Shown here: in pieces, positions 1 through 6,836 of the stretch
Numbering within the stretch: position 1 is the first letter of the stretch
How the letters are laid out: every line of letters begins with the position of its first letter
The notes under the pieces: generated by a model
The model's input: only the letters and a program-made list of their open reading frames with translations
Database searches by the model: none
What the model was told of the DNA's origin: nothing
Made by a program: the position numbers and the translations under genes
Source of the DNA: Candidatus Martarchaeota archaeon
GTDB lineage: Archaea > Micrarchaeota > Micrarchaeia > Micrarchaeales > Micrarchaeaceae
Length of the DNA: 12,776 bases
Reading direction: 5' to 3'
NCBI GenBank assembly: GCA_023474385.1
Contig: JAMCYB010000013.1
Location: 1 to 12,776, forward strand

Positions 1-737
1 CTGGCGACGACCCGTCTACCAGCACCACCACACTTTCATTGGTAGTATTGGCTCCGTCAAGCAGCTCCTCAACGACCACTACGACTGTGCCGCCAGTCGG
101 CGTGCCTTCGTTTGACCTGATAAACAAGTCCACAAAGCTAATAAACGCGTCTGTCGGCGGCAATATCTCTATAGGCAACCTTCTATCAGCAAGAATCCGG
201 CCCGGGACATATGCGTTGATAAACGGGAGCATGGTTTCATCATACAACTTCTCATTGGCGCTGTTCGCCAGCTCAAACGTCACTAGCCCGCCAAACGAGA
301 GCAGCTATGTGCCTGGAGGCGCTTATGCGTTCGAGGTAAACAACCAGGTAACTCCAAGCATAGAATTCGTAAACTCGTCCGGAAAACCATATGCTGTGAT
401 AAGCACTGTTGCGGCAAATAAAAGCACAACGACATGGACATTCCTCGGAGGCACGTTCAACGGCACAGCTTACAAGGGCGGCAAGTATGCCTTCGCAGAT
501 GTATGGAACCATGTGAATTCAACTGCCATGGTAAACACGCAGTTCGTCAAGCCCGTTATGTGGGTATTCGAGACCAATACATCCGTGCCTGCATCATCAA
601 CCACTTCAATAACCACCACTGCGCCTAGCACTCCAACACCGCCTACCCGGCCGTCATACACTATCTATTACTTGGCTGCTGCAATAGTAATAATCATAAT
701 AGCCATAATCGCAGTGCTGCTACTGAGAAAGAAATAA
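1..737 (+). CDS. Sequon-rich, Ser/Thr-rich membrane-anchored surface protein (5' partial)
   Basis: The reading frame is open to the left edge of the window, so the true start lies outside; the in-frame TTG at 39 is probably internal. The visible 245 or so residues show a Ser/Thr-rich stretch near the left edge, a central domain of about 150 residues, a second Ser/Thr/Pro-rich linker, and a C-terminal hydrophobic helix (YYLAAAIVIIIIAIIAVLLL) followed by RKK. This is the usual layout of an archaeal exported protein held by a C-terminal anchor, with the folded part outside and the basic tail in the cytoplasm. I count twelve N-x-S/T sequons between the first linker and the anchor, so it is a plausible substrate of the AglB enzyme encoded further along. 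I recognise no named domain in the middle part. It is followed after 12 bases by a small membrane protein gene. Alternatives are an S-layer-associated protein or a pilin-like or adhesin stalk; these cannot be told apart here. Confidence 0.75.
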   Translation, partial: GDDPSTSTTTLSLVVLAPSSSSSTTTTTVPPVGVPSFDLINKSTKLINASVGGNISIGNLLSARIRPGTYALINGSMVSSYNFSLALFASSNVTSPPNESSYVPGGAYAFEVNNQVTPSIEFVNSSGKPYAVISTVAANKSTTTWTFLGGTFNGTAYKGGKYAFADVWNHVNSTAMVNTQFVKPVMWVFETNTSVPASSTTSITTTAPSTPTPPTRPSYTIYYLAAAIVIIIIAIIAVLLLRKK

Positions 738-749
738 TCGTGGTGCGCA

Positions 750-1187
750 ATGAGCCTGCCAAAACTTTTGTATATGCCTATAGCAATAGAAATAATAGCA
801 GGTTTGTACCTGCTCCTATTTGACAAGCTGCTGTTCAGCATGGGCCTGCTTCACTGGTTCGGATTGCTTCTCTTCATACTGCTTAACATGATACTGCTGC
901 TCGGCAGCATTGGCAAGCTCAGGGGAACGGAACGCACATACATGGGGCTCATGTCAGGAGTAAATATCCTGGGCTTCATCCTGTTCGTTCTCGATGCCGC
1001 GCTGGGCCTTCCGTTCACCAAATTTAACCCAGGGATAAGCCTCAACTCGAATATAGGATGGTCATACCTATTCGGGTTCGGTACCAATGCGGTGTCATCA
1101 TTCGGCACCTCTCTTGGATTCACCGTGCTGCTGCTGACAGCGCTCATATCTGGCATTTCGTTTGCATACCTGTCGCGAAAGCGCTAA
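750..1187 (+). CDS. Small polytopic membrane protein, unknown function
   Basis: This 145-residue protein is mostly hydrophobic. Four membrane segments can be seen, at about residues 8-30, 35-54, 68-88 and 118-140, with short charged turns (KLRGTER around 56-62) and a Gly/Ser/Asn-rich loop between the third and fourth segments. It ends in SRKR, which suggests a cytoplasmic C-terminus. The ATG is preceded by GGTG at 742-745 with a four-base gap, a good archaeal ribosome binding site. It lies 12 bases after the surface protein and is probably co-transcribed with it. I do not recognise a family. The length and helix count alone do not support a functional call. Confidence 0.7.
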   Translation: MSLPKLLYMPIAIEIIAGLYLLLFDKLLFSMGLLHWFGLLLFILLNMILLLGSIGKLRGTERTYMGLMSGVNILGFILFVLDAALGLPFTKFNPGISLNSNIGWSYLFGFGTNAVSSFGTSLGFTVLLLTALISGISFAYLSRKR

Positions 1188-1210
1188 ATTCCGCAACTAA
1201 GCAAAACATA

Positions 1211-1218
1211 TTAAATTA
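1211..1218 (+). promoter_or_regulatory. TATA box of the eL15-pcc1 unit
   Basis: TTAAATTA lies in an AT-rich patch directly after the preceding membrane protein gene. A transcript start is expected about 25 bases downstream, near 1240, giving a leader of about 25 bases before the eL15 ATG at 1267. No other TATA-like element sits in this short gap. Confidence 0.5.
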
Positions 1219-1266
1219 TTCGCTCTTAATACTACTACCTATAGCTTATGCTCATCAGTGATGCAC

Positions 1267-1773
1267 ATGGGTGCTTATAAAAACATAAGAGAGACTCTAA
1301 TAAACGAGTACAAGGCGAGGGATGACCTCTACAAAAGGAAGATTGCTGAATGGTCCGGCGAACAGACCGTCACCAGAATCGAAAAGCCCTCCAATATACC
1401 GAGAGCCAGGGGGCTTGGCTACAAGGCAAAGGAAGGCCTACTGGTGGTGAGGGTCAAGGTTGTCAAGGGAAAGCGCAAGAGGCCCAAGGCAGACGGAGGC
1501 AGAAAACCATCGAAGTCGGGAAGGTTCTACGCAAGGGCAAAGTCATTGCAGTCCATAGCAGAAGAGAGGGCTGCAAGGAAATTCACCAACTGCGAAGTCA
1601 TAAATTCATATTCCGTTGGGCAGTCAGGAACCCACTCGTTCTATGAAGTGATTCTCGCGGACAGGCAGAGCCCCGCGCTCAGGAAAGATAAGGAATACAG
1701 GAATCTTGTCGGCAAGCGCGGAAGGGCTTTCAGGGGCATGACGAGCTCCGGAAGGAAGCATGCGCAGAAGTGA
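1267..1773 (+). CDS. rpl15e: Ribosomal protein eL15 (L15e), short C-terminus
   Basis: eL15 is a large-subunit protein found in archaea and eukaryotes that binds 23S rRNA. The sequence opens with MGAYK, the usual start of the family, and carries RARGLGYKAKEG (about residues 40-51), a basic loop GKRKRPKADGGRKPSK, then SLQSIAEERAARKF and NSYSVGQSGTHSFYEVILAD, ending MTSSGRKHAQK; all match family blocks in order. I chose ATG 1267 because GTGAT at 1258-1262 sits four bases upstream as a ribosome binding site and MGAYK is canonical; GTG 1258 and ATG 1261 are also in frame. At 168 residues it is about 25 shorter than typical archaeal members: the basic tail after the GRK motif is missing. Its 3' end overlaps or abuts pcc1. 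Confidence 0.93.
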   Translation: MGAYKNIRETLINEYKARDDLYKRKIAEWSGEQTVTRIEKPSNIPRARGLGYKAKEGLLVVRVKVVKGKRKRPKADGGRKPSKSGRFYARAKSLQSIAEERAARKFTNCEVINSYSVGQSGTHSFYEVILADRQSPALRKDKEYRNLVGKRGRAFRGMTSSGRKHAQK

Positions 1774-1777
1774 TTCG

Positions 1778-2014
1778 ATGCCTGGCGGCACGTACTCAGC
1801 AACGCTGCACATCTCAAAACTGCAAGGCTTGGACTACTCAAAGATAATAGACATAAAGAGCAAGTACAAGCGCAGCAGCATATCCGTCAAAGGCGGCAAA
1901 TCATCAATAGAATTCAGGATAGGCGCGGAAGATCCTGTGGCTCTGAGGGCATCGGTGAACGCCGTGATGCGCACCGTAGAGATAATAGAGAATGCCTACA
2001 AGGCAAAGATATAG
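1778..2014 (+). CDS. pcc1: KEOPS complex subunit Pcc1
   Basis: Pcc1 is the dimerisation subunit of KEOPS, the cytoplasmic complex that, with Kae1, Bud32 and Cgi121, places the t6A modification at position 37 of ANN-decoding tRNAs. The 78-residue protein has the family size and pattern: a beta strand (TYSATLHI), a short helix, a strand pair around SSISVKGGKSSIEFRI, and the diagnostic C-terminal block AEDPVALRASVNAVMRTVEI, matching the A-D-x-x-(A/S)LRA-x-(L/V)N-(S/A) consensus I know for the family. The in-frame ATG at 1760 would overlap eL15 by 14 bases; I prefer ATG 1778 because GTGAT at 1770-1774 precedes it closely. Translation is probably coupled to eL15. The family is short and divergent, so structure prediction would be the decisive check. 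Confidence 0.78.
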   Translation: MPGGTYSATLHISKLQGLDYSKIIDIKSKYKRSSISVKGGKSSIEFRIGAEDPVALRASVNAVMRTVEIIENAYKAKI

Positions 2015-2016
2015 GC

Positions 2017-2031
2017 CCGGGCAAAACCCGG
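2017..2031 (+). other. Short GC hairpin after pcc1
   Basis: Arms CCGGG (2017-2021) and CCCGG (2027-2031) flank a CAAAA loop, starting two bases after the pcc1 stop codon. It could help end or stabilise the eL15-pcc1 transcript. No T-tract follows, and archaeal terminators usually depend on T-runs, so this is only a structural note. Confidence 0.25.
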
Positions 2032-2088
2032 TCCGAAAGCACCGAAATGGAGCGAGGTAAAATATTCCGCAATTCGACAAAAGTAAAA

Positions 2089-2097
2089 ATATATAAA
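2089..2097 (+). promoter_or_regulatory. Strong TATA box ahead of the uL3 operon
   Basis: ATATATAAA in the context GTAAAAATATATAAATG is the best TATA box in the window. Its centre is 25 bases before the ATG at 2118, so a transcript starting there would be leaderless for a 19-codon ORF and would carry a leader of about 95 bases before uL3 at 2213. A weaker TTAAGTA at 2186-2192 could give a second, nearly leaderless uL3 transcript. Confidence 0.7.
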
Positions 2098-2117
2098 TGT
2101 GCTGGTGTAAAAGATAT

Positions 2118-2177
2118 ATGACTGCTGATATATTCCTTATTTCAGTCAGGCTTGGCAGATCGGCTGCTGCCATGTGA
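2118..2177 (+). CDS. Possible 19-codon leader ORF
   Basis: The frame reads MTADIFLISVRLGRSAAAM and stops at TGA 2175-2177. Its ATG sits exactly where transcription from the strong upstream TATA box should begin, as for a leaderless archaeal mRNA. It ends 35 bases before the uL3 start. No similarity is recognised. It may be a regulatory leader peptide for the ribosomal operon, or chance; short open frames like this are common. Confidence 0.25.
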   Translation: MTADIFLISVRLGRSAAAM

Positions 2178-2212
2178 AAGTTTGCTTAAGTACGAATTAG
2201 AAGTGTTTATCT

Positions 2213-3172
2213 ATGACTAGAGGATCGCTGCAATATTGGCCGAGGAGACGTGCCACAAGGCGCCTGCCAAGGATAAGGTCTAGGCCCAGGCATGGTACGC
2301 ATCTTGGCGACATAATAGCCTACAAGGCGGGCATGACTAGCGTATCCATGATAGACGATTCTGAATCTACCACAAAGCAGCAGGAGATAAGCAGGGCATG
2401 CACAATACTGGATATTCCAGCAATGGAGATGTATGGCCTGCGCTTCTATGCAAAAGATGACATAACCGGCTACAAGAAGGCAGTAGCAGAGCTGTACAAC
2501 AAGGAGATAGCGCAGAAGCTCAAGATAAAATCGGTAAAGAACGATGAAAGCAAACTCGATTCGTTCAGGGAGCGCCTTTCGGAATTCGTAGACGTAACTG
2601 CTCTTATAGCCGCATACCCAAAGACGCTCAATGTGGAGCAGAACCATCCAGAGAGGTTTGAGACAAGCGTCAATGCGAAGAGCATCGAAGACAAATTCTC
2701 GTTCATAAGCTCCCACCTGGGCAAGGAAATAAGGGCAGGAGAGATATTCAAGCCCGGCGAGTACATAGACTTGGTGTCCATATCAACGGGCAAAGGATGG
2801 CAGGGAACAATAAAGCGTTTCGGCACAGCGAGGCTGAACCACAAGGCGACGCAGAAGGTAAGGCACATAGGGGTCATGGGATCCATGGGTATTGGAAGAG
2901 TGCTGTACACCGTGCCGCATGCAGGACAGATGGGGTTCAACTACAGGACTGAGAGGAACAAGCGCATACTTAAGATTTTCGACAAGGAGGAGACCGCAAG
3001 CCTGAACAGGGCCGGAGGCTTCAACAACTATGGGACCATAAGGGGATCTGCAATACTGCTCGACGGATCGGTTCCTGGGCCGGCCAAGAGGCTGGTGAGG
3101 ATAAAGGAGAGCAACGGCAACATCAACCTGAAGGGCATAAAGGAGCCGAAAATAGTCGAAATAAACAGGTAA
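2213..3172 (+). CDS. rpl3: Ribosomal protein uL3
   Basis: uL3 is a large-subunit protein whose long loop reaches toward the peptidyl-transferase centre; it is an early assembly protein. The 319 residues include RGSLQYWPRRRA near the N-terminus (archaeal form RGSLAYxPRKRA), IAYKAGMT (35-42) and MIDD (46-49), the rRNA-contacting block GKGWQGTIKRFG (193-204), GSMGIGRV (223-230), and RTERNKRIL (245-253). The protein is slightly shorter than most archaeal homologues, mainly at the N-terminus. ATG 2213 is the first usable start and no clear GGTG site precedes it, in contrast to the following genes. It is the first gene of the seven-gene ribosomal run and its stop TAA (3170-3172) touches the next start region. 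Confidence 0.96.
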   Translation: MTRGSLQYWPRRRATRRLPRIRSRPRHGTHLGDIIAYKAGMTSVSMIDDSESTTKQQEISRACTILDIPAMEMYGLRFYAKDDITGYKKAVAELYNKEIAQKLKIKSVKNDESKLDSFRERLSEFVDVTALIAAYPKTLNVEQNHPERFETSVNAKSIEDKFSFISSHLGKEIRAGEIFKPGEYIDLVSISTGKGWQGTIKRFGTARLNHKATQKVRHIGVMGSMGIGRVLYTVPHAGQMGFNYRTERNKRILKIFDKEETASLNRAGGFNNYGTIRGSAILLDGSVPGPAKRLVRIKESNGNINLKGIKEPKIVEINR

Positions 3173-3177
3173 TGATA

Positions 3178-3993
3178 ATGGTTTCTGTCAATATATACAG
3201 TGTGGACGGCAAAGAAGCAGGCAAGATGGAATTGCCCAAGGTCTTCGAGAAGACCGTCCGCGAGGAGCTCATAAGAAGGGCTGTTGTAGCGGAGCAGAGC
3301 ATGAGGCTGCAGCCGCAGGGGCACTACCTCCTGGCAGGAATGCAGACAACAGCGAAGTACTATGGAAGATACGATGCATCATGGAGGACTGGAAGGCATA
3401 TGGGTATCGCAATAAGGCCGAGGGAAAAGCTCGGAGGCGGGAGGCAGGGCCAGGTAAAGCGCATACCGTCTGCAGTGAAGGGAAAGAGGGCTCACCCGCA
3501 CAAGATAGAGAAGCGCCTCGCCGAATCCATGAACAACCGCGAATACCAAGCCGCATTGGCAAGCTCGATATCCGCCAGCGCGAAGCACATGCTCAAAGGC
3601 ATAACCACTCCAATAGTAGTGGACAATGCAATCGAATCGCTCAAGAGCACAAAGGATATAATCAAGATGTTCAAGGGCATGCAGATGCAGAACATGCTAG
3701 AAGAGGGCAGGAAGAAATACATTAAGAAGGGCCTGCGCAGGAGCTCGAGGAGAGTGCATTACAAGAACACTGCGGCTTTGATAGTCAACTCGGACAAGGG
3801 GGTTGTAAAAGCTGCGAGGAACATACCTGGCATAAGTGTTTGCACAGTTGACAAGCTGACTGTGAATATGCTTGCTCCTGGCGGCAATCCAGGCAGGATA
3901 TCAATATGGAGCGCGGACGCGGCAAAGAATGTAGAAAGCAGGATAAACGGTCTAACGCTCAAGACCCAGGCCAAATACTATATGTCGGATTAG
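3178..3993 (+). CDS. rpl4: Ribosomal protein uL4 (archaeal L4/L1e type)
   Basis: uL4 binds domain I of 23S rRNA and lines the nascent-chain tunnel; in bacteria it also represses its own operon. The protein opens with a beta strand and the VNIYSVDGKEAG pattern, followed by the RRAVVAEQ helix and the archaeal loop QPQGHYLLAGMQTTAKYYG. The basic tunnel loop runs from GIAIRPREKLGGGRQGQ to KGKRAHPHK (about residues 77-109). I chose ATG 3178 because AGGT at 3167-3170 lies seven bases upstream and overlaps the uL3 stop; ATG 3172, sharing a base with that stop, is an alternative adding two residues. The 271-residue length is normal for archaea. It is translationally coupled to uL3 by position. Confidence 0.95.
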   Translation: MVSVNIYSVDGKEAGKMELPKVFEKTVREELIRRAVVAEQSMRLQPQGHYLLAGMQTTAKYYGRYDASWRTGRHMGIAIRPREKLGGGRQGQVKRIPSAVKGKRAHPHKIEKRLAESMNNREYQAALASSISASAKHMLKGITTPIVVDNAIESLKSTKDIIKMFKGMQMQNMLEEGRKKYIKKGLRRSSRRVHYKNTAALIVNSDKGVVKAARNIPGISVCTVDKLTVNMLAPGGNPGRISIWSADAAKNVESRINGLTLKTQAKYYMSD

Positions 3994-4002
3994 GTGTTCA
4001 TG

Positions 4003-4254
4003 ATGTCAGTTTTAAGATACCCGCTCGCAACAGAAAAAGTCGTAGGCCTGATAGACAGGCAGAATACAATAACATACGTAGTCAACCACGATGCCACAAA
4101 GAGCGAGATAAAGAGCGACTTCGAGAAGAGGTTCAACGTCAAAGTAAGCAGGGTAAATACTGTAGAGATGCCGAAGAACTTCAAGAAGGCATTTATAAAG
4201 CTAGCTCCGAATTATAAGGCAGGGGACGTAGCTGTGAAATTGAAATTGGTGTAA
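4003..4254 (+). CDS. rpl23: Ribosomal protein uL23
   Basis: uL23 sits at the exit of the peptide tunnel, where SRP and other nascent-chain factors dock. The 83 residues show the family pattern: RYPLATEKVVGLID at the N-terminus, then NTITYVVNHDATKSEIK, then FNVKVSRVNTVEMP with a basic helix NFKKAFIKL near the C-terminus. This is the short archaeal form. AGGTG at 3992-3996 is a strong ribosome binding site that overlaps the uL4 stop TAG; it favours ATG 4003 (six-base gap) or ATG 4000, rather than the GTG at 3994 that lies within it. It is followed after four bases by uL2. Confidence 0.94.
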   Translation: MSVLRYPLATEKVVGLIDRQNTITYVVNHDATKSEIKSDFEKRFNVKVSRVNTVEMPKNFKKAFIKLAPNYKAGDVAVKLKLV

Positions 4255-4258
4255 TCGC

Positions 4259-4975
4259 ATGGGCAAAAAGCTTAGGCAGCAGAGGAGGGGCAAAGGCTCC
4301 AACGTGTACACGAAATTGCCTAACACGTTCGACGTCACTGTAAAGTTTGCGCACGACATAGAGGCCAAGAAGACCGGAGAGGTGATTGCGCTGTTCAACA
4401 GCACAGGCCACACCGTGCCTATAATGGAGGTGCAGTACGAAGACTTTTCGCAGGGCATGCTAATAGCCCCGGAAGGCATAGCCATAGGCGACAAGATCTC
4501 GATAGGATACAAGAATGTATTCTCACTGGGCAGCGTAATGAAGCTCTCCGACATACCAGAGGGTATACCAATATACAATATAGAATCAAAGCCCGGTGAC
4601 GGAGGGAAGATGGTCCGGGTAGCAGGCGCAGCAGCATACATAAAGGCGCACATAGGCGATACAGCAACTGTCACTATGCCATCAAAGGCCAGCATAGTTC
4701 TGCCAAACGAGTGCAGGGCGCAGCTCGGTGTCATAGCCGCAGGAGGAGTGCTCGACCAGCCGCTCGTAAAGGCGGGCAAGAGCCATTACATTTACCACGC
4801 CCTCAACAGGACATGGCCAAGGAACAGGGGAGTCAAGATGAGCCCTGTTGACCATCCGTTCGGAGGCAAGCAGCACCACAAGGGTAAGAGCAGCATGACT
4901 TCAAGGAACGCACCCCCAGGAAGGAAGGTGGGACACATAGCTGCAAGGCGCGTAGGAAGAAAGAAGAAGGGATAA
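4259..4975 (+). CDS. rpl2: Ribosomal protein uL2
   Basis: uL2 is among the most conserved large-subunit proteins, needed for subunit joining and the peptidyl-transferase centre. The 238 residues have an N-terminal basic arm (GKKLRQQRRGKGS), the OB-like and SH3-like domains, and the diagnostic C-terminal block NRGVKMSPVDHPFGG (189-203) then SRNAPPGRKVG (215-225). The VDHP histidine, at residue 199, is the conserved one linked to peptidyl-transferase activity in bacteria. ARRVGRKKKG gives a basic tail. GGTG at 4248-4251, which straddles the end of uL23, is the ribosome binding site seven bases before ATG 4259. Length is normal for archaea. Confidence 0.97.
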   Translation: MGKKLRQQRRGKGSNVYTKLPNTFDVTVKFAHDIEAKKTGEVIALFNSTGHTVPIMEVQYEDFSQGMLIAPEGIAIGDKISIGYKNVFSLGSVMKLSDIPEGIPIYNIESKPGDGGKMVRVAGAAAYIKAHIGDTATVTMPSKASIVLPNECRAQLGVIAAGGVLDQPLVKAGKSHYIYHALNRTWPRNRGVKMSPVDHPFGGKQHHKGKSSMTSRNAPPGRKVGHIAARRVGRKKKG

Positions 4976-4976
4976 A

Positions 4977-5369
4977 ATGGTAGAAAGAATCGCTTATAAA
5001 GGCTTGATGGGCGACCAGGTAAAGGCCCTGCCCAACGATGAGTTCAACAGGATGATAAAGTCAAGGGCCAGGCGCTTCCTGAAGAGGAACTCATTGAACT
5101 ACCGCATGCTCAACGAGAAGATCGAGGAGTACAGGAAAAAAGGCATAGACAAGCCAATAAAGACGCATCTCAGGGAGGCAGTAATAGTGCCGCAGTGGAT
5201 AGGCCTCAAGTTCAAGATCCATATGGGCAAGGAGTTCCAGGAGATCGCAATAGCGCCCAACATGGTTGGCAGGAGGCTTGGAGAATTCGTCTATACGAGC
5301 AAGCGCGTGCAGCATTCCGCTCCAGGAATAAGGGCTACGCGCGGAAGTAAATTCCTATCGGTGAAGTAA
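4977..5369 (+). CDS. rps19: Ribosomal protein uS19
   Basis: uS19 is a small-subunit head protein near the A-site finger and binds with uS13. The 130-residue protein has the archaeal N-terminal extension (KGLMGDQVKALPNDEF, KSRARRFLKR at 28-37) and the conserved core KTHLREAVIVPQWIGLKFKI (62-81), HMGKEFQEIAI (82-92), MVGRRLGEFVYT and the C-terminal VQHSAPGIRATRGSKF (111-126). The start at 4977 comes one base after the uL2 stop, with GAAGGGAT as a likely ribosome binding site. All key blocks are intact. Confidence 0.96.
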   Translation: MVERIAYKGLMGDQVKALPNDEFNRMIKSRARRFLKRNSLNYRMLNEKIEEYRKKGIDKPIKTHLREAVIVPQWIGLKFKIHMGKEFQEIAIAPNMVGRRLGEFVYTSKRVQHSAPGIRATRGSKFLSVK

Positions 5370-6080
5370 TTGGAGTATTCATTCAACAGGGACAAGTCCG
5401 AAATAATATTCGCGCACATGAAGGACATAAACGCGAGCTACAAGGACCTGTGCAATGTGTGCGATTCCGTGAGGTACAAGAGCGTGCCTGAAGCGATAGC
5501 CATACTCGATTCCGTCAAGGAGGGCACGCCGCTTCTTTTCAGGAGGCACAACAAGGGCATGGGCTCAAGGCACGAGCTCGGAGGCAAGAAAGGCAGGTAC
5601 CCGATAAAGTGCGCTTCGATAGTCAAGAAGGCAATAGTGAACGCATCTGCCAACGCATCGAACAAGGGCCTTGATCCGGATAACATGTTCGTGGTGCATG
5701 CGACAGCCAACAAGACAACGATAAACCGCAGGTATCCGTCGAAAGGCATACTATACCATAGGTCGGGGGGCTACGGCTATTCATCGGCAAGGCGCAGCGA
5801 CCTCGAGTTTGCCAAGCTTGAACTAGGGATAGCTACCGGAACTGAAAAAGGGCTCAGCCAGAAGATGCTTAAGGCAGTGGAACGCAGCAGGAAGTATCTC
5901 GAGAAGATTGAAAAGCAGAAGCCTAAGGCGAAGGCGGCGAAAGCTGCATCGAAGGGCAAGGCGCTCACTTCTCCTGCAGGGCCTGCAAAGTCTGCTAAGA
6001 AGCCTGTGCACCCGGAAATGCAGAAGAGGCCTGAGCCCGTGAAGACAGATGCGAACGCGCAGGAGGATAAAAAAGTTTAA
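5370..6080 (+). CDS. rpl22: Ribosomal protein uL22 with a long basic C-terminal extension
   Basis: uL22 lines the peptide exit tunnel with its beta hairpin. The family core covers residues 1 to about 155: the SYKDLCNVCDSVRYKSVPEAIAIL helix region, FRRHNKGMGSRHELGGKKGRYPIKCA, NASANASNKGLD (91-102) and the strand EFAKLELG (146-153). Residues 156-236 go beyond the usual archaeal length: a charged stretch likely to be helical (about 160-182), then a Lys/Ala/Pro-rich tail expected to be unfolded. The start codon is TTG 5370, directly after the uS19 stop; GGTGA at 5360-5364 with a five-base gap supports it, and the next in-frame ATG, codon 17, would cut into the family N-terminus. The last A of its stop is the first base of an in-frame ATG for uS3. 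Confidence 0.92.
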   Translation: MEYSFNRDKSEIIFAHMKDINASYKDLCNVCDSVRYKSVPEAIAILDSVKEGTPLLFRRHNKGMGSRHELGGKKGRYPIKCASIVKKAIVNASANASNKGLDPDNMFVVHATANKTTINRRYPSKGILYHRSGGYGYSSARRSDLEFAKLELGIATGTEKGLSQKMLKAVERSRKYLEKIEKQKPKAKAAKAASKGKALTSPAGPAKSAKKPVHPEMQKRPEPVKTDANAQEDKKV

Positions 6081-6091
6081 TGAGGCATTGC

Positions 6092-6715
6092 ATGGCTATA
6101 GAGAATAAATTTCTGAATGATTCTATAATAAAGCATAGTATATCCAAGTTCATGGAACAGTCGCTTACCAAGGCGGGCTTCTCCAGGGTAGAAGTGCAGA
6201 AGACCCCCGTGATAACAAGGATAACCGTCTATGTCCTGAACCCAGGAAGGGTGATAGGCAGGGGCGGCAAGACTATAGACGCGCTGACAGACCAGGTCAA
6301 GGAGCTGTTCAAGATGCAGAACCCGCAGATAAGCATAGTCGAGGTGGAGAACCGCATGCTTGAGCCGCTTCTCGTGGCTAAGGACATAGCGCAGAAGCTC
6401 GAGCGCGGTCTCAACTTCAGGAGGATACAGCAGAGCTACCTCAAGAGCATAATAGCCAACGGCGCATTGGGGGTAGAGATAATAATCGGCGGGAAGCTCG
6501 TCGCCAAGAATGCGAGGGCTAAATCGATAAGGAAGAGCGTTGGGTACATACCTAAGGCCGGAGACGTGACCAACCTGGTCAGGGTTGCCTATGCAACAGC
6601 GTACCCGAAATACGGCGCCATAGGGATAAAGGTTAGGATAGTGCCGCCAGGCACTAAGTTCCCAGACCGGGAGATAAAGGCAGTGGAGGTTCCGAGATCC
6701 ATACTCAACGGGTGA
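6092..6715 (+). CDS. rps3: Ribosomal protein uS3
   Basis: uS3 sits at the mRNA entry site of the small subunit and holds a KH RNA-binding domain. The protein starts MAIENKF, the archaeal signature being MAIEKKF. The KH loop VIGRGG (about 54-59) is intact, followed by NPQISIVEVEN, FRRIQQSYLKSIIANGALGVEIIIGGKL and the C-terminal GAIGIKVRIVPPGTKFPD. ATG 6092 is favoured by the signature and by GAGG at 6083-6086 five bases upstream; ATG 6080, overlapping the uL22 stop, would add four residues. The 207-residue length is normal. Of its 24 isoleucine codons, 23 are ATA and one is ATC. It is the last gene of the ribosomal run: no uL29 follows. Confidence 0.96.
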   Translation: MAIENKFLNDSIIKHSISKFMEQSLTKAGFSRVEVQKTPVITRITVYVLNPGRVIGRGGKTIDALTDQVKELFKMQNPQISIVEVENRMLEPLLVAKDIAQKLERGLNFRRIQQSYLKSIIANGALGVEIIIGGKLVAKNARAKSIRKSVGYIPKAGDVTNLVRVAYATAYPKYGAIGIKVRIVPPGTKFPDREIKAVEVPRSILNG

Positions 6716-6836
6716 ATGGGTCGATGCAAAATCGCAATAAACGGTTTGCAGCGGAATCTCTTTATTCGTTGCCTAAAAAGTCTGTCTTGGAATGCGCGGT
6801 TCACTGCGTCACGTTCCAAAATGTGTGATGGTTACT

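Noticed and set aside
2207..2940. Long minus-strand frames opposite uL3
   Set aside because: They mirror a certain ribosomal protein gene, are Cys/Leu/Tyr-rich, and have no start signals.
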